A stretch of DNA of 55,460 nucleotides from assembly GCA_017634975.1 (NCBI GenBank), contig JAGBMJ010000123.1, positions 1 to 55,460 on the forward strand, written 5' to 3'. Positions within the stretch are counted from its first letter, which is position 1, and each line of letters opens with the position of its first letter. The notes under the pieces were generated by a model. The model was not told the DNA's origin, searched no databases, and saw only the letters and a list, made by a program, of their open reading frames with translations. A program made the translations under genes and the position numbers. Source of the DNA: Lachnospiraceae bacterium. Lineage in GTDB: Bacteria > Bacillota > Clostridia > Lachnospirales > Lachnospiraceae. Of this stretch, positions 16,534-25,130 are shown piece by piece.

Positions 16534-17637
16534 TCAATATACCGGTACCAGTGGGCCGCTTTCCGACAGCCAGGTACTGTAGGGCAGGATCTTGATATAG
16601 ATGTCCTCTGCCTGCCGCAGGAACATCGCAAAGTACAACAGCCCCGCCGCGATGGTAACGCCCAGCACGATCTTTCTGCTCTTTCCCGCAAGCTTTGTGA
16701 TCACCAGCGGGATCAGCAGGATCTGGCAGATGTTGAAATAATATCCGATGCGCGATACAAACGGCACAAAGGAAAAACAGCCGTACATTAAAAGTGCCAG
16801 GACATTCAGTTTCAGATAAAAACACGCCGCCGCATCCTCTTTCACTGCCTGTTTGTAAAACACCGCACACAGAACGATCACAGCCAGGCAGCGCAGAATA
16901 TTGATATAGCTGATGCCACTGCCGGCCAGGTACTCTTCCTCTTCCAGATACGACGGATACAGTTTAAGGAACACCGCCATATACTGCTCTTTCAAAAAAA
17001 GTCCGCTCACACCGAATACCGCCAGGACCGGTGCAAACCATTTTCTCCAGTGCATCCGTGCAAACGGATAGGCCACCAGCACCACCAGCGCCGACTTGTG
17101 AAAGACCGATGCCAGCAAAAGCAGCGGTACAAACTTCTCGTATTCTCTGCGCACCACATAGTGCATCGAGCAAAATACCAGGGACAGTGCAAAATAATAT
17201 CGCACGGTATTATACGTCTGAAAGTACATCCCCAGTGCCATAAACAGGAAGAAGGATAACGCAAAATCCCGGCTCTGCCGGTAAATCCCCGCCAGAAAAA
17301 ACAACACCGTGCCGAAGGCAAATACCGCAAACACCGCAAGGAAATGCTCATCTCCGAGAAAGGTATAGATGCCTTTTACCAATGCATTGAATCCCGGCTC
17401 GGTCACCACATAATTGCCGACGTTCACATCGTGAAAACGCACGATATAGGTACGGTAATCATTTCCGGTATAGATGCGCAGCGCCGCGGGCACAAACAGT
17501 AAGAAAAACAATCCTGCCAGCAGCACTTTATCCAGCGCTTTCTGCCGGCTGCCGGACGGCGCTTCGAAGCGCCCGACCTGTGCCGCCAAAAAGACCCCCA
17601 GCGTTAAGATCAGCACGTACAGGATCATCCCCGGCAT
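16534..17637 (-). CDS. EpsG/Wzy-like polysaccharide polymerase
   Basis: This integral membrane protein of about 367 residues has at least ten helices and the EpsG-family layout. An early loop reads RIYTGNDYRTYIVRFHD, then TEPGFNALVKGIYTF, and the central motif FNTVRYYFALSLVF-like sequence appears here as TYNTVRYYFALSLVF followed by SVFHKSALVVL. EpsG/Wzy proteins join lipid-linked repeat units outside the membrane. The likely start is the ATG at 17637 (AGGA just upstream) or the ATG at 17628, which forms an ATGA overlap with the stop of the upstream GT. The longer frame to 17706 would overlap that gene more and is unlikely. Together with the Wzz-like protein and the PglK-like flippase it makes a plausible polymerisation set. 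Confidence 0.82.
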   Translation of the reverse strand: MPGMILYVLILTLGVFLAAQVGRFEAPSGSRQKALDKVLLAGLFFLLFVPAALRIYTGNDYRTYIVRFHDVNVGNYVVTEPGFNALVKGIYTFLGDEHFLAVFAVFAFGTVLFFLAGIYRQSRDFALSFFLFMALGMYFQTYNTVRYYFALSLVFCSMHYVVRREYEKFVPLLLLASVFHKSALVVLVAYPFARMHWRKWFAPVLAVFGVSGLFLKEQYMAVFLKLYPSYLEEEEYLAGSGISYINILRCLAVIVLCAVFYKQAVKEDAAACFYLKLNVLALLMYGCFSFVPFVSRIGYYFNICQILLIPLVITKLAGKSRKIVLGVTIAAGLLYFAMFLRQAEDIYIKILPYSTWLSESGPLVPVY

Positions 17638-18416
17638 AGCTTCCTGCCTTCCCGGATCCCCGACCTTATGAGACCGAATGCCTGCACCGGCTTGATCTCC
17701 CGGCACATCACCTTACGCTTGGTGATCACAAAGCGCAGTGCCCAGAGCAGTGCAAATCTCCGATACAGGAAATAAAACAGCACCCCGCGATCCGTAAAAA
17801 ACTTTTTATCATAGCCATGGAACCAGGTGGATTCCCGTTCCACTTCTCTTCCGATCTTTACCGGAAGCGCATAGATCTTCAGACCCTTGCGCAGACAATC
17901 CGTAAAGAACAGACTGTCCTCCCCGTTACTGAACGGTGCCCCGCCGCCAAACAGCAGGGAAAAACTCACGCCTGCCGCACGCAGTTTTGAGAGTCTCGCT
18001 GCCGCGCAAAAGGTCGGATAGCGGCCGCAGTTGAACCGGTGCACCCGTACTGCTTTTTGGATCCAGTAGGTTCTTCGTTTTTCATTTACTTCCAGATTGA
18101 AGAGCAGCAGATCCGCGTCTTTGTATTTTCGGAAACAGCTGACGATCTTATCCGCATATCCGTGATCGTAAACGATATCCTCATCCGAAAACAGCACGAT
18201 ATCCGCATCGGCTCTTAACAATGCTGTATTACGGCTCCGTCCCACACCGCGTTCCTCGCAGTCATACACATCGATCCGGTACGGACCATACTCCTTCTCC
18301 TGATAGGCATAGCGGTCCGTCTGGTTGATGATGACGGCATTGGTTTCCAGCCCCATCCTCTGCGGGAGTGTTTCCGTATCCTGTTTTACTGCCGAAACCA
18401 GCGTCTGTATCGTCAT
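17625..18416 (-). CDS. Glycosyltransferase family 2 (family A)
   Basis: The protein has 263 residues. It opens IQTLVSAVKQDTETLPQRM, a variant in which the usual V(S/I)(V/I)PVYN motif is altered, then AVIINQTD, ERGVGRSRNTALLRADADIVLFSDEDIVYDHGY with the metal-site SDED. FGGGAPFSNGEDSLFFTDCL supplies the acceptor ED motif. This pattern is known from capsule GT2 genes of Firmicutes. It is coupled to the Wzz-like gene before it by an ATGA overlap (18413-18416) and to the polymerase after it. Confidence 0.85.
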   Translation of the reverse strand: MTIQTLVSAVKQDTETLPQRMGLETNAVIINQTDRYAYQEKEYGPYRIDVYDCEERGVGRSRNTALLRADADIVLFSDEDIVYDHGYADKIVSCFRKYKDADLLLFNLEVNEKRRTYWIQKAVRVHRFNCGRYPTFCAAARLSKLRAAGVSFSLLFGGGAPFSNGEDSLFFTDCLRKGLKIYALPVKIGREVERESTWFHGYDKKFFTDRGVLFYFLYRRFALLWALRFVITKRKVMCREIKPVQAFGLIRSGIREGRKLCRG

Positions 18417-19471
18417 ATCCGGAATGATCCTTTATCTTTGCCCAAATAATATGCCTTATGCAGCGCATACGCTACGTCCGTAAGGATCACCGCTTCGGGC
18501 CATCCTTTCTTCTCCGCCGCCGCCCACAGTCTCTTAAGCTGTGCTGCCGTAATGCCTCCGGCACGGATGCAGCAGACCGTGACTGCCTCTTCCGGCGCTG
18601 CCTTTCCTTTTTTCTCTTTTCCGTTGCAAATATTCACACCTTCGGGCAATGCCCTGCGAACCGTCTGTATGAGCGCATCCTCCGCCGGTCTGCCGTCCGC
18701 TCCGGTCAGCATCACCGTTGTCCGCCCGTCCATGAGCTGCCGCAGCTGTTCCCGGAGCTGCTCTGCCTCCTTCGTATCCTCCTTACCGGCAAAGACACTG
18801 CCTGCGATCCGTTCCCGCATCCCCGGAACCGGATACAGGTCGCTTTCCAGACGTACGGTATCGTCCATTACATACACATATGCCACACCCAGCAATGCAC
18901 ACAGTGCTCCGAGTACAGCTCCTGCGATGATCCAGCGATTGATCAGGTTCATTTCCGTCAGCTGCTGCGCCGGTTTGCGGTCCCACTGACAGATCTCTTC
19001 GAACCCTTCTTCGGTGTTATGTGCAAAATACGACAACGCAATGCCGATCGCATTCTGGATCTGTTCCGCCACCGCCGGATCCCCGTCTTCCACATACACG
19101 TGGATCATATGGATATCCGACATCGTCGGCACTCTGGTCGATGCCGCGATATACTCTTTGGTGATCCCGCCGCTCATCTGCGCCGCCACACCGGCGATCT
19201 CGTCCGAATCCAGCACATCATTCCAGGTATAATCGTTATAAAAATGCTGCTTGATCTCCTCCGCGCCTTCCGTAAAAGTGATATAATACAGCGCATCACT
19301 GCGGTAAACCGCCTCTCCTGCCAACAGCTGCGTCCGGATGAAATAGCCTCCGCCGAGAAGCACCGCTCCCAATACCGCACCTGCAAGCAGCCACCACAGT
19401 TTCTTTCCGGCCAGCAGCAGGAAACGGCGCAGATCAAATTGCCCGGCCAGAAACTCCTCCTGCTTATTCAT
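18413..19471 (-). CDS. Wzz-like chain-length regulator with degenerate tyrosine-kinase-like tail
   Basis: The protein has 352 residues. A membrane helix at about 21-45 (KLWWLLAGAVLGAVLLGGGYF) and another at about 175-195 bracket a periplasm-side domain of about 130 residues, the Wzz layout of CapA/CpsC proteins. The last 130 residues are cytoplasmic and read like the fold of a BY-kinase (CpsD/CapB). TVMLTGADG stands where the P-loop should be, but the Walker A lysine-serine is missing. Near the end come TVCCIRAGGITAAQLKRLW and EAVILTDVAYALHKAYYLG, which resemble the strand-helix end of CpsD with only a remnant of the tyrosine cluster. A regulatory pseudokinase is inferred. It overlaps the sugar transferase gene before it by 8 bases. 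Confidence 0.75.
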   Translation of the reverse strand: MNKQEEFLAGQFDLRRFLLLAGKKLWWLLAGAVLGAVLLGGGYFIRTQLLAGEAVYRSDALYYITFTEGAEEIKQHFYNDYTWNDVLDSDEIAGVAAQMSGGITKEYIAASTRVPTMSDIHMIHVYVEDGDPAVAEQIQNAIGIALSYFAHNTEEGFEEICQWDRKPAQQLTEMNLINRWIIAGAVLGALCALLGVAYVYVMDDTVRLESDLYPVPGMRERIAGSVFAGKEDTKEAEQLREQLRQLMDGRTTVMLTGADGRPAEDALIQTVRRALPEGVNICNGKEKKGKAAPEEAVTVCCIRAGGITAAQLKRLWAAAEKKGWPEAVILTDVAYALHKAYYLGKDKGSFRI

Positions 19472-20876
19472 CTGCTTCCCCCTTCATATCCATTCCTTCC
19501 GTCGGCTTCTCCTTCAGTGCCGTGGTCTGGCTCGATTCCACGCCTTCCGTGCTCTCCGGACTGAACAGGATCTTAAGGGTCAGAAGCATCAGTTTCAGAT
19601 CCAGCCAGATCGAATAGTTTTCAATATAGGTTAAATCCAGTTTCAGTTTGTCGTAAGGCGTTGTATTATATTTACCGTATACTTGAGCATACCCTGCCAG
19701 TCCGGCTTTTACCTTCATACGGAAATTGAATTCCGGCATCTCTTTTTCGTACTGTGCGATGATCTCCGGACGCTCCGGACGCGGTCCGATAAAGGACATA
19801 TCACCCTTGAAGATATTCCAGATCTGCGGCAGTTCATCCAGACGGCATGCACGGATCACCCTGCCTACCGGTGTGATACGGTCATCCTTTTTGGCTGCCA
19901 GTCTTGCCACACCGTCTTTTTCCGCATCCACACGCATACTGCGGAATTTCAGGATCTTAAACTCCCTGCCGCCAACGGTACAGCGTACCTGCTTGTACAA
20001 TACCGGCCCGCCGTCATAAACCTTGACGCAGATCGCCACGATCAGCATAAAAGGCGATGTCAGGATCAGCAGCACAAAAGAACAGATCAGATCGATAATG
20101 CGTTTCATCGCTCTCTGTTCTACCGTTAGGGCGTATTCGCGGATCAGATAGATCGGCGTATCGAAGATGTGCATCTCCGTTGTGCCTTTCATCAGCACAT
20201 CGGGGATCTTGGGCATGATATACACGCGGATCGACCGGCCGTAGCAGTATTTCAGCAGCAGGTTGCGCTCCGCCATCGGGATATCCCACAGTACCAGACC
20301 GTCATAGCGTTTCTCGATCTCTTCGCAGATCTCGGACACGCCTTCGGAAATGTTCATGCATTTGCAGATCTTATACTTATCCGGACGGCTGGCAAACTTA
20401 TGCAAAATATCCTCCGTCGGGCGCTCTCCCGATACCAGCAGCAGATCCCTCGGCGGAAACAAAGCTCCGTAGATACCCTGACTGATCGCAGTCCAGATCG
20501 CGATCCAGAGCATATCCGCCACCGTCATCAACAGGATCCACTGTGGCGTGATCAGCTTGGTCGCCATCAGCGCAAGCACCGAATAAATGATCACATTTGC
20601 AAAGATTGTGGAAAAAAGCTGGGAAAAGAACACCTCCCACGCCTTGAGATAGCCGATCCGCATCCCGCCATACATACGGGACAGCAAAAACAGCATCACG
20701 ACATAGATACCGATCAGGGTCAGGTCACCCTTGATCCAGAACTGAATGCCTTTTTCTTTTAAAAAGGGTTTATAGTAATAGAACCAGCAAAGCGCAAATC
20801 CTGCTACCTGCGCCGCCAGACTGATGAACGACAAAAATAATATGATCACCCTGCGGGAATTTTCCAGTTTCTTCAT
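19464..20876 (-). CDS. Polyprenyl-phosphate sugar-1-phosphate transferase (WbaP/EpsE/WcaJ-like)
   Basis: This 470-residue priming enzyme has four or five N-terminal membrane helices (about 8-125) and a CoA-binding-like middle. The C-terminal Bac_transf domain begins at about residue 260 (KRIIDLICSFVLLILTSPFM). Catalytic motifs are intact: PVLYKQVRCTVGGREFKILK, FRSMRVDAE, the basic-acidic RACRLDELPQ and GDMSFIGPRPERPE, and the final MKVKAGLAGYAQVYGKYNT. It transfers a hexose-1-phosphate to undecaprenyl phosphate and so starts each glycan repeat. The sugar cannot be told. It overlaps the Wzz-like gene by 8 bases, tying priming to chain-length control. Confidence 0.93.
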   Translation of the reverse strand: MKKLENSRRVIILFLSFISLAAQVAGFALCWFYYYKPFLKEKGIQFWIKGDLTLIGIYVVMLFLLSRMYGGMRIGYLKAWEVFFSQLFSTIFANVIIYSVLALMATKLITPQWILLMTVADMLWIAIWTAISQGIYGALFPPRDLLLVSGERPTEDILHKFASRPDKYKICKCMNISEGVSEICEEIEKRYDGLVLWDIPMAERNLLLKYCYGRSIRVYIMPKIPDVLMKGTTEMHIFDTPIYLIREYALTVEQRAMKRIIDLICSFVLLILTSPFMLIVAICVKVYDGGPVLYKQVRCTVGGREFKILKFRSMRVDAEKDGVARLAAKKDDRITPVGRVIRACRLDELPQIWNIFKGDMSFIGPRPERPEIIAQYEKEMPEFNFRMKVKAGLAGYAQVYGKYNTTPYDKLKLDLTYIENYSIWLDLKLMLLTLKILFSPESTEGVESSQTTALKEKPTEGMDMKGEADE

Positions 20877-20896
20877 AATACCCGATTATACCAAAC

Positions 20897-21661
20897 TCAG
20901 AGCCTTCTTGCAACTGCACGCACCGCCCACCCGCACAGGTAATACAGGCTGGGCAGGATCCCCAGTTTCTCGTTTTTGCGGTACAGGATCCAGATCCGCC
21001 GAATGGCCTCCAGTTTATTGGAAGACAGACTCTTTCCGGCCCTGCGGTAGGTCACAAGGTTCTCATCAAGACCGTAGGCCGTCACACCACTGCGCAGGAT
21101 ATTCCACCATGTTGCGGTATCCTCGCTCGTGATCTCCGGCATATAGATCTGCTCTTTTCGCAGCCGGGTCAGGTCAAAGACGACCGTCGAAGTAAAGATG
21201 ACCGTTCGCGGCAGTGCCTGCCGGTAGGTCAGATGCTCCGGCACATGCACGATCTTTCCGGTCCCGTTTGCCTCACGGTCCCCGAATTCATAGGCAGTAA
21301 ATACAAACGCTCCATCCTTCTCCTTCATATATGCCAGGCTCTTCGCCAGCTTTTCGGGAAGCCACAGATCATCCGCATCCAAAAAAGCCAGATACCTCCC
21401 CTTCGCTTCACGGATCCCGCAGTTTCTGGCATGACAGGCACCGTGCGGCTCCCCGTTTACCAGCACACGGATACGCACATCTTCGGCTGCCAGCTTTTTC
21501 AGGATCTGCGCAGAAGCATCGTTACTGCCGTCTTCCACCAGCAGCAGCTCAAAGTCCTGCTCCGTCTGCGCCTCCACGCTGCGCACGGTCTGTTCGATAT
21601 ATTGTTCCGCATTATGCACCGGGATCACGATACTGACTGCCGGTGTTGCATTTTTTTCCAT
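20897..21661 (-). CDS. Glycosyltransferase family 2
   Basis: This 254-residue GT-A enzyme carries VSIVIPVHNAEQYIEQTVRS, LLLVEDGSNDASAQIL, the nucleotide-sugar region GACHARNCGIREAKGRYLAF and the metal site LDADDLWLPEKL. ITSEDTATWWNILRSG gives the acceptor ED motif. The ATG at 21661 follows GGTGG; a GTG at 21688 overlapping the previous stop would add nine residues but has no good ribosome binding site. It lies just before the sugar transferase gene, so it is likely to add an early sugar. Confidence 0.9.
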   Translation of the reverse strand: MEKNATPAVSIVIPVHNAEQYIEQTVRSVEAQTEQDFELLLVEDGSNDASAQILKKLAAEDVRIRVLVNGEPHGACHARNCGIREAKGRYLAFLDADDLWLPEKLAKSLAYMKEKDGAFVFTAYEFGDREANGTGKIVHVPEHLTYRQALPRTVIFTSTVVFDLTRLRKEQIYMPEITSEDTATWWNILRSGVTAYGLDENLVTYRRAGKSLSSNKLEAIRRIWILYRKNEKLGILPSLYYLCGWAVRAVARRL

Positions 21662-21684
21662 AAGACCACCTGTCACCCGAGCGA

Positions 21685-22515
21685 TCACTGATCCAGTTTC
21701 GTATAGATCAGTTCATTCTCCACCATATCCTGCAGCACATACTGACCGATCCGTTTCGGCCAAGGCTGTTTTTCTTCATAAAACGGTCCCTTATCCAGGA
21801 TCAGCAGATCGCAGCCGTACCGTTCCGCCGATTTCCCCATGATATCCAAAAACAGCGTCTCATTCTGCATCGCCAACAGCGCATTATAATCCAGATCCTC
21901 ATAGATCTGATGCATCTCCGGATCCGGTGTACCCTCCCACAGATCTCTGCCGTAGACCAGGATCAGTCCACCGTCATAGCGTCTCGCATACTCCATCAGC
22001 CTCTCCGGCCCCCAGATCAGGATCTCTTCCTGCCCGCGCTCCTCACGGATACGGCTTATGTATTCCAATGTATGAAGCTCCGCTTCCGGAATGTAATAAT
22101 GATTGTCCACCATTCGGAAACTCTCCGGCTGGAACGAAGACGTACCGGCCAGCAGCAGCAGTGCCGCCGCCGACAGTCCGAAGATAAATCGATGGCTCAG
22201 CGCACGTGCCGCTACTGCCGCATCGGAAAACACCTTGAGCATCACCGGCGTAAGCGGCAAAAGCCACAGATACATACCGTCCAGTGCATATCCCGTAAAG
22301 AACCTTCCCACCAGATACAGATACGGCGGACTGATGATCACAAGCAGCACGATCAGCGCATAACGGAAAAGCAGTTCAGTATCCTTCTTCTGTTCATTCT
22401 TGGCATACCACAATGCCAGCAGTCCGGCCAGAAACAGCGCAGACAGCCCCGGTGTACCGCCGGCCAGCGTAAATGAATTTCGAATGGCATCCAGCATCGT
22501 CTGTACTTCAATCAT
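21685..22515 (-). CDS. Membrane protein of unknown function, paired with the upstream membrane protein
   Basis: The protein has 276 residues. A membrane N-terminal half has about four helices (LSALFLAGLLALWYA, ALIVLLVIISPPYLYLVGRFF, MYLWLLPLTPVMLKVF). The C-terminal half of about 140 residues is soluble, with EILIWGPERLMEYARRYDGGL and YGCDLLILDKGPFYEE, similar in style to the tails of GT-C transferases. The ATG overlaps the stop of the upstream gene as ATGA. The two together look like the halves of one longer DUF6077-like membrane protein, translated here from two coupled genes. I do not recognise a catalytic motif. Confidence 0.6.
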   Translation of the reverse strand: MIEVQTMLDAIRNSFTLAGGTPGLSALFLAGLLALWYAKNEQKKDTELLFRYALIVLLVIISPPYLYLVGRFFTGYALDGMYLWLLPLTPVMLKVFSDAAVAARALSHRFIFGLSAAALLLLAGTSSFQPESFRMVDNHYYIPEAELHTLEYISRIREERGQEEILIWGPERLMEYARRYDGGLILVYGRDLWEGTPDPEMHQIYEDLDYNALLAMQNETLFLDIMGKSAERYGCDLLILDKGPFYEEKQPWPKRIGQYVLQDMVENELIYTKLDQ

Positions 22516-23498
22516 TTACGCTTCACCTTCTTCCCGACCACTCCCGCCAGCACGATCAGCAGCAGGATCACGACACAGATCACACACGGCAGCAATCCCC
22601 GCTGCACATCCACCAGCGGGATCGTTACCGCCAGAGCCATTACAAGCCATAGGATCTTGCGTGTCTCATGATGGATAAAGATCCGAAAACAAAGATACAG
22701 GATATAGGGAAGCACCGCACCAAACACGATCGTTTCCCCGCGAAACCCCTTATGGATCAGATAGTAAAAGATACTGTCATGTGAAAAGGAACCGCTCAGG
22801 TTCAATACCCCCAGCACCAGAAACGATAAGGCTTTCAGTCTTGACTTATCCTTCGCCTGTTCCGTAAACAGATCGATCCAGAGTCCGTAAACCGTGTAAT
22901 TCAAAAGCAGACTCATAAACGGTGCCACACAGTATACGATCGAAACCGCCCGGCTGCCGGAGATCAGCTTCAGATACGCATAAAACAACGGCAGACTCAC
23001 CAGTTTTCCCCGAAAGGTGATCCCGTATCGGAACGTACTGCCCATCAGCGGATGGTTTTCATAGATCAGATCCGAAGACAGGGTGGTCAGGACCGTTTCC
23101 ACGGTTGCGTCGTTCATCGTATCGGGATAGAACACAAAGTAACTGGCTACCTGTACCAAAAATACAAGGATTGCAAAGAATGCAGCCGGCGAGCGCAGAT
23201 CCATCGGCGGATCCATGCGGAACTTTCCCAGTTCACGGCTGCAGGTGATCGCGCCCCTCGCACAGATCAGGAGCAGAAAAATGCTGTACAGCTGTGTCAG
23301 CACCCGAAAGGACAGTACCAGCTTGATCGCAGGCAGTACCAGGATCTCCCATAAAAGAAGCAGGGCGAACATGCCGATCAGACATGTTTCCCCTGCTTTG
23401 GGCAAACTGTTATTCTTGCGTTCTTCGAACAATCCCTGCAGTGTTCTGCCGCAGAGATAGGATGCCGTTATTAAAAATACAGGCAAAAGAAAGGCCAT
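22512..23498 (-). CDS. Polytopic membrane protein of unknown function (DUF6077-like)
   Basis: The product has 328 residues with about nine membrane helices: an N-terminal hydrophobic start (AFLLPVFLITASYLCGRTL), then repeated helices through LVLSFRVLTQLYSIFLLLI, and a final CVICVVILLLIVLAGVVG with a basic KKVKRK end. The stretch PDTMNDATVETVLTTLSSDLIYENHPLMGS is polar and reminiscent of the extracytoplasmic loop of DUF6077/GT-C-like proteins. The downstream gene continues in a coupled ATGA overlap. A link to sugar transfer is contextual only. Confidence 0.6.
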   Translation of the reverse strand: MAFLLPVFLITASYLCGRTLQGLFEERKNNSLPKAGETCLIGMFALLLLWEILVLPAIKLVLSFRVLTQLYSIFLLLICARGAITCSRELGKFRMDPPMDLRSPAAFFAILVFLVQVASYFVFYPDTMNDATVETVLTTLSSDLIYENHPLMGSTFRYGITFRGKLVSLPLFYAYLKLISGSRAVSIVYCVAPFMSLLLNYTVYGLWIDLFTEQAKDKSRLKALSFLVLGVLNLSGSFSHDSIFYYLIHKGFRGETIVFGAVLPYILYLCFRIFIHHETRKILWLVMALAVTIPLVDVQRGLLPCVICVVILLLIVLAGVVGKKVKRK

Positions 23499-23504
23499 AC
23501 CGCC

Positions 23505-24461
23505 TTATGCCCCCATACGCGCCGAATCCATGTTTTCCTTAAACCACTCGTAGGCCAGTTTCACGCCTTCCTCCAACTCTACCTTATGGGTAAAGCCGAG
23601 AGAGTGCAGCTTGGATACATCCGTAAGCTTTCTGGGTGTTCCGTCCGGCATATCCTTGTTCCAGACGATCTCGCCTTCGTAGCCTACCGTCTTTTTGACC
23701 AGTTCTGCCAGTTCTTTAATGGTCAGTTCCTTGCCGGTACCAATATTGACATGCTGTTCCCCGCTGTAGTTTTCCAGCAGGAATACGCATGCGTCCGCCA
23801 TATCATCCACATACAGGAATTCACGTAACGGCGAACCGGTTCCCCACAGTTCCACTGTCGGTGCCCCGGAGATCTTTGCCTCATGAAACTTTCGGATCAT
23901 CGCCGGAAGCACATGGGAGCCCTGCAGCTCATAGTTATCGTGCGGTCCGTACAGATTGGTCGGCATACAGCTGATGAAATCGTCGCCGTACTGCTTTTTA
24001 TAAAACTTACACATCTCCAGACCTGAGATCTTGGCGATCGCATAGGCCTCATTGGTCACTTCCAGAGGACCGGTGAGCAACGCATCTTCCGGAATCGGCT
24101 GCGGTGCCATTCGCGGATAGATACAGGTACTGCCCAGAAACAGCAGTTTCTTGACTTTATACTGATGGCAGCAATGGATCACGTTACACTGGATCTGCAT
24201 ATTGCTGTAGGCAAATTCGGCCGGTGCGGTATTGTTTGCATTGATGCCTCCTACCTTTGCTGCAGCCAGTACCACTACATCCGGACGTTCCTGCTCAAAA
24301 AAAGCACGTACATCTGCCTGCTCTTCCAGGTTGAGCTCCGCATGGGTACGTCCGATGATATTTTCATAGCCGGCGCGCTGCAGGGATCGTACGATCGCCG
24401 ATCCGACCAGCCCTCTGTGTCCTGCCACATAAATCTTATCTTTTTTGTCAATTCCGGCCAT
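23505..24461 (-). CDS. fcl: GDP-L-fucose synthase (GDP-4-keto-6-deoxymannose epimerase/reductase)
   Basis: This NAD(P)-binding short-chain dehydrogenase of about 318 residues is of the WcaG type. It has the glycine motif [11 protein letters not shown] near the start, [14 protein letters not shown] and the catalytic YAIAKISG (Y-x3-K). [31 protein letters not shown] and [15 protein letters not shown] also match the Fcl family. It converts GDP-4-keto-6-deoxy-D-mannose to GDP-L-fucose. The matching dehydratase Gmd is not in the window. GGAGG precedes the ATG at 24461; a TTG at 24470 is an alternative. It is the first gene of the glycan operon. Confidence 0.92.
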   Translation of the reverse strand: MAGIDKKDKIYVAGHRGLVGSAIVRSLQRAGYENIIGRTHAELNLEEQADVRAFFEQERPDVVVLAAAKVGGINANNTAPAEFAYSNMQIQCNVIHCCHQYKVKKLLFLGSTCIYPRMAPQPIPEDALLTGPLEVTNEAYAIAKISGLEMCKFYKKQYGDDFISCMPTNLYGPHDNYELQGSHVLPAMIRKFHEAKISGAPTVELWGTGSPLREFLYVDDMADACVFLLENYSGEQHVNIGTGKELTIKELAELVKKTVGYEGEIVWNKDMPDGTPRKLTDVSKLHSLGFTHKVELEEGVKLAYEWFKENMDSARMGA

Positions 24462-24477
24462 TTCGCCCAAAACCTCC

Positions 24478-24506
24478 TTGTGTTTTTGCTCACTTACCGA
24501 TATAAT
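24478..24506 (+). promoter_or_regulatory. Sigma-A-type promoter of the yuiD-like gene
   Basis: TTGTGT (24478-24483) and TATAAT (24501-24506) are 17 bases apart. It overlaps the ribosome-binding-site region of the divergent fcl gene, so the two are expressed back to back from a short gap of about 140 bases. Confidence 0.6.
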
Positions 24507-24600
24507 GAATTATGTTAATTTGCTTTATTCTTTCGTACGCCCTCCGCAGGCGGGCTGTTCTGAATAATTACAAAAATCTTTTTAAAAGGACGATATTCCG

Positions 24601-25077
24601 ATGCAATACTTAACCGAACTTTCCCATAACGCTGCTTTGATGTGCGCCATTATCAACTGGATCCTGGCGCAGGTGATCAAAACTTTTCTGCATACGGTCG
24701 TAACCCGCAGTTTCATTCCCGAGCGTCTGGTCGGAACCGGCGGTATGCCCAGTTCCCATTCCGCAACGGTATGCGGTCTGGCTACGGCGATCTTTATCAA
24801 AGAAGGTCCCGCCTCCTCACAGTTTGCTATCGCCGCTGTTCTGGCAGGTGTAGTTATGTACGATGCTCTCGGCATCCGTCGTCAGGCCGGAAAACATGCC
24901 CAGATCCTGAATGAGATGATCGAGAACGTGGATACCTTCAAGTCCATCGACTGGGAATCCCTTTCTCCGGATGAACGCCTCAAAGAATTTCTCGGTCACA
25001 CCCCGATGCAGGTACTGATAGGGATGCTCCTCGGGATCGGACTTTCGATCGTTCTGTGCAATACGGTATTTATATAA
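24601..25077 (+). CDS. Divergent PAP2-family membrane protein, YuiD-like
   Basis: This 158-residue membrane protein of the DUF212/YuiD family has the conserved GTGGMPSSHSATVCGLATA segment, which carries the SSH signature of PAP2-type phosphatases. RQAGKHAQILNEMIE follows, and two terminal helices end LIGMLLGIGLSIVLCNTVFI. Start MQYLTELSHNAALMCAIINW gives the first membrane helix. Its cellular role is unknown, but the PAP2-like core suggests an undecaprenyl- or phospholipid-phosphate substrate, which would fit the neighbouring glycan locus. AAAAGGACG precedes the ATG. A terminator at 25101-25129 ends it. Confidence 0.85.
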   Translation: MQYLTELSHNAALMCAIINWILAQVIKTFLHTVVTRSFIPERLVGTGGMPSSHSATVCGLATAIFIKEGPASSQFAIAAVLAGVVMYDALGIRRQAGKHAQILNEMIENVDTFKSIDWESLSPDERLKEFLGHTPMQVLIGMLLGIGLSIVLCNTVFI

Positions 25078-25100
25078 AACACCTCATCCGCCTTTTTACC

Positions 25101-25129
25101 GCCTTTCCTTCAGGAGAAGGCATTTTTTT
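25101..25129 (+). terminator. Intrinsic terminator of the yuiD-like gene
   Basis: GCCTT (25101-25105) pairs with AAGGC (25117-25121), with extra CCT/AGG pairs inside, followed by seven Ts (25123-25129). It reaches the stop codon of the convergent rfbD gene. Confidence 0.7.
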
Positions 25130-25130
25130 C

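Noticed and set aside
24536-24560. Hairpin with GCCC and GGGC arms between fcl and the yuiD-like gene
   Set aside because: Stem of only four pairs with no T run; too weak to call a terminator.
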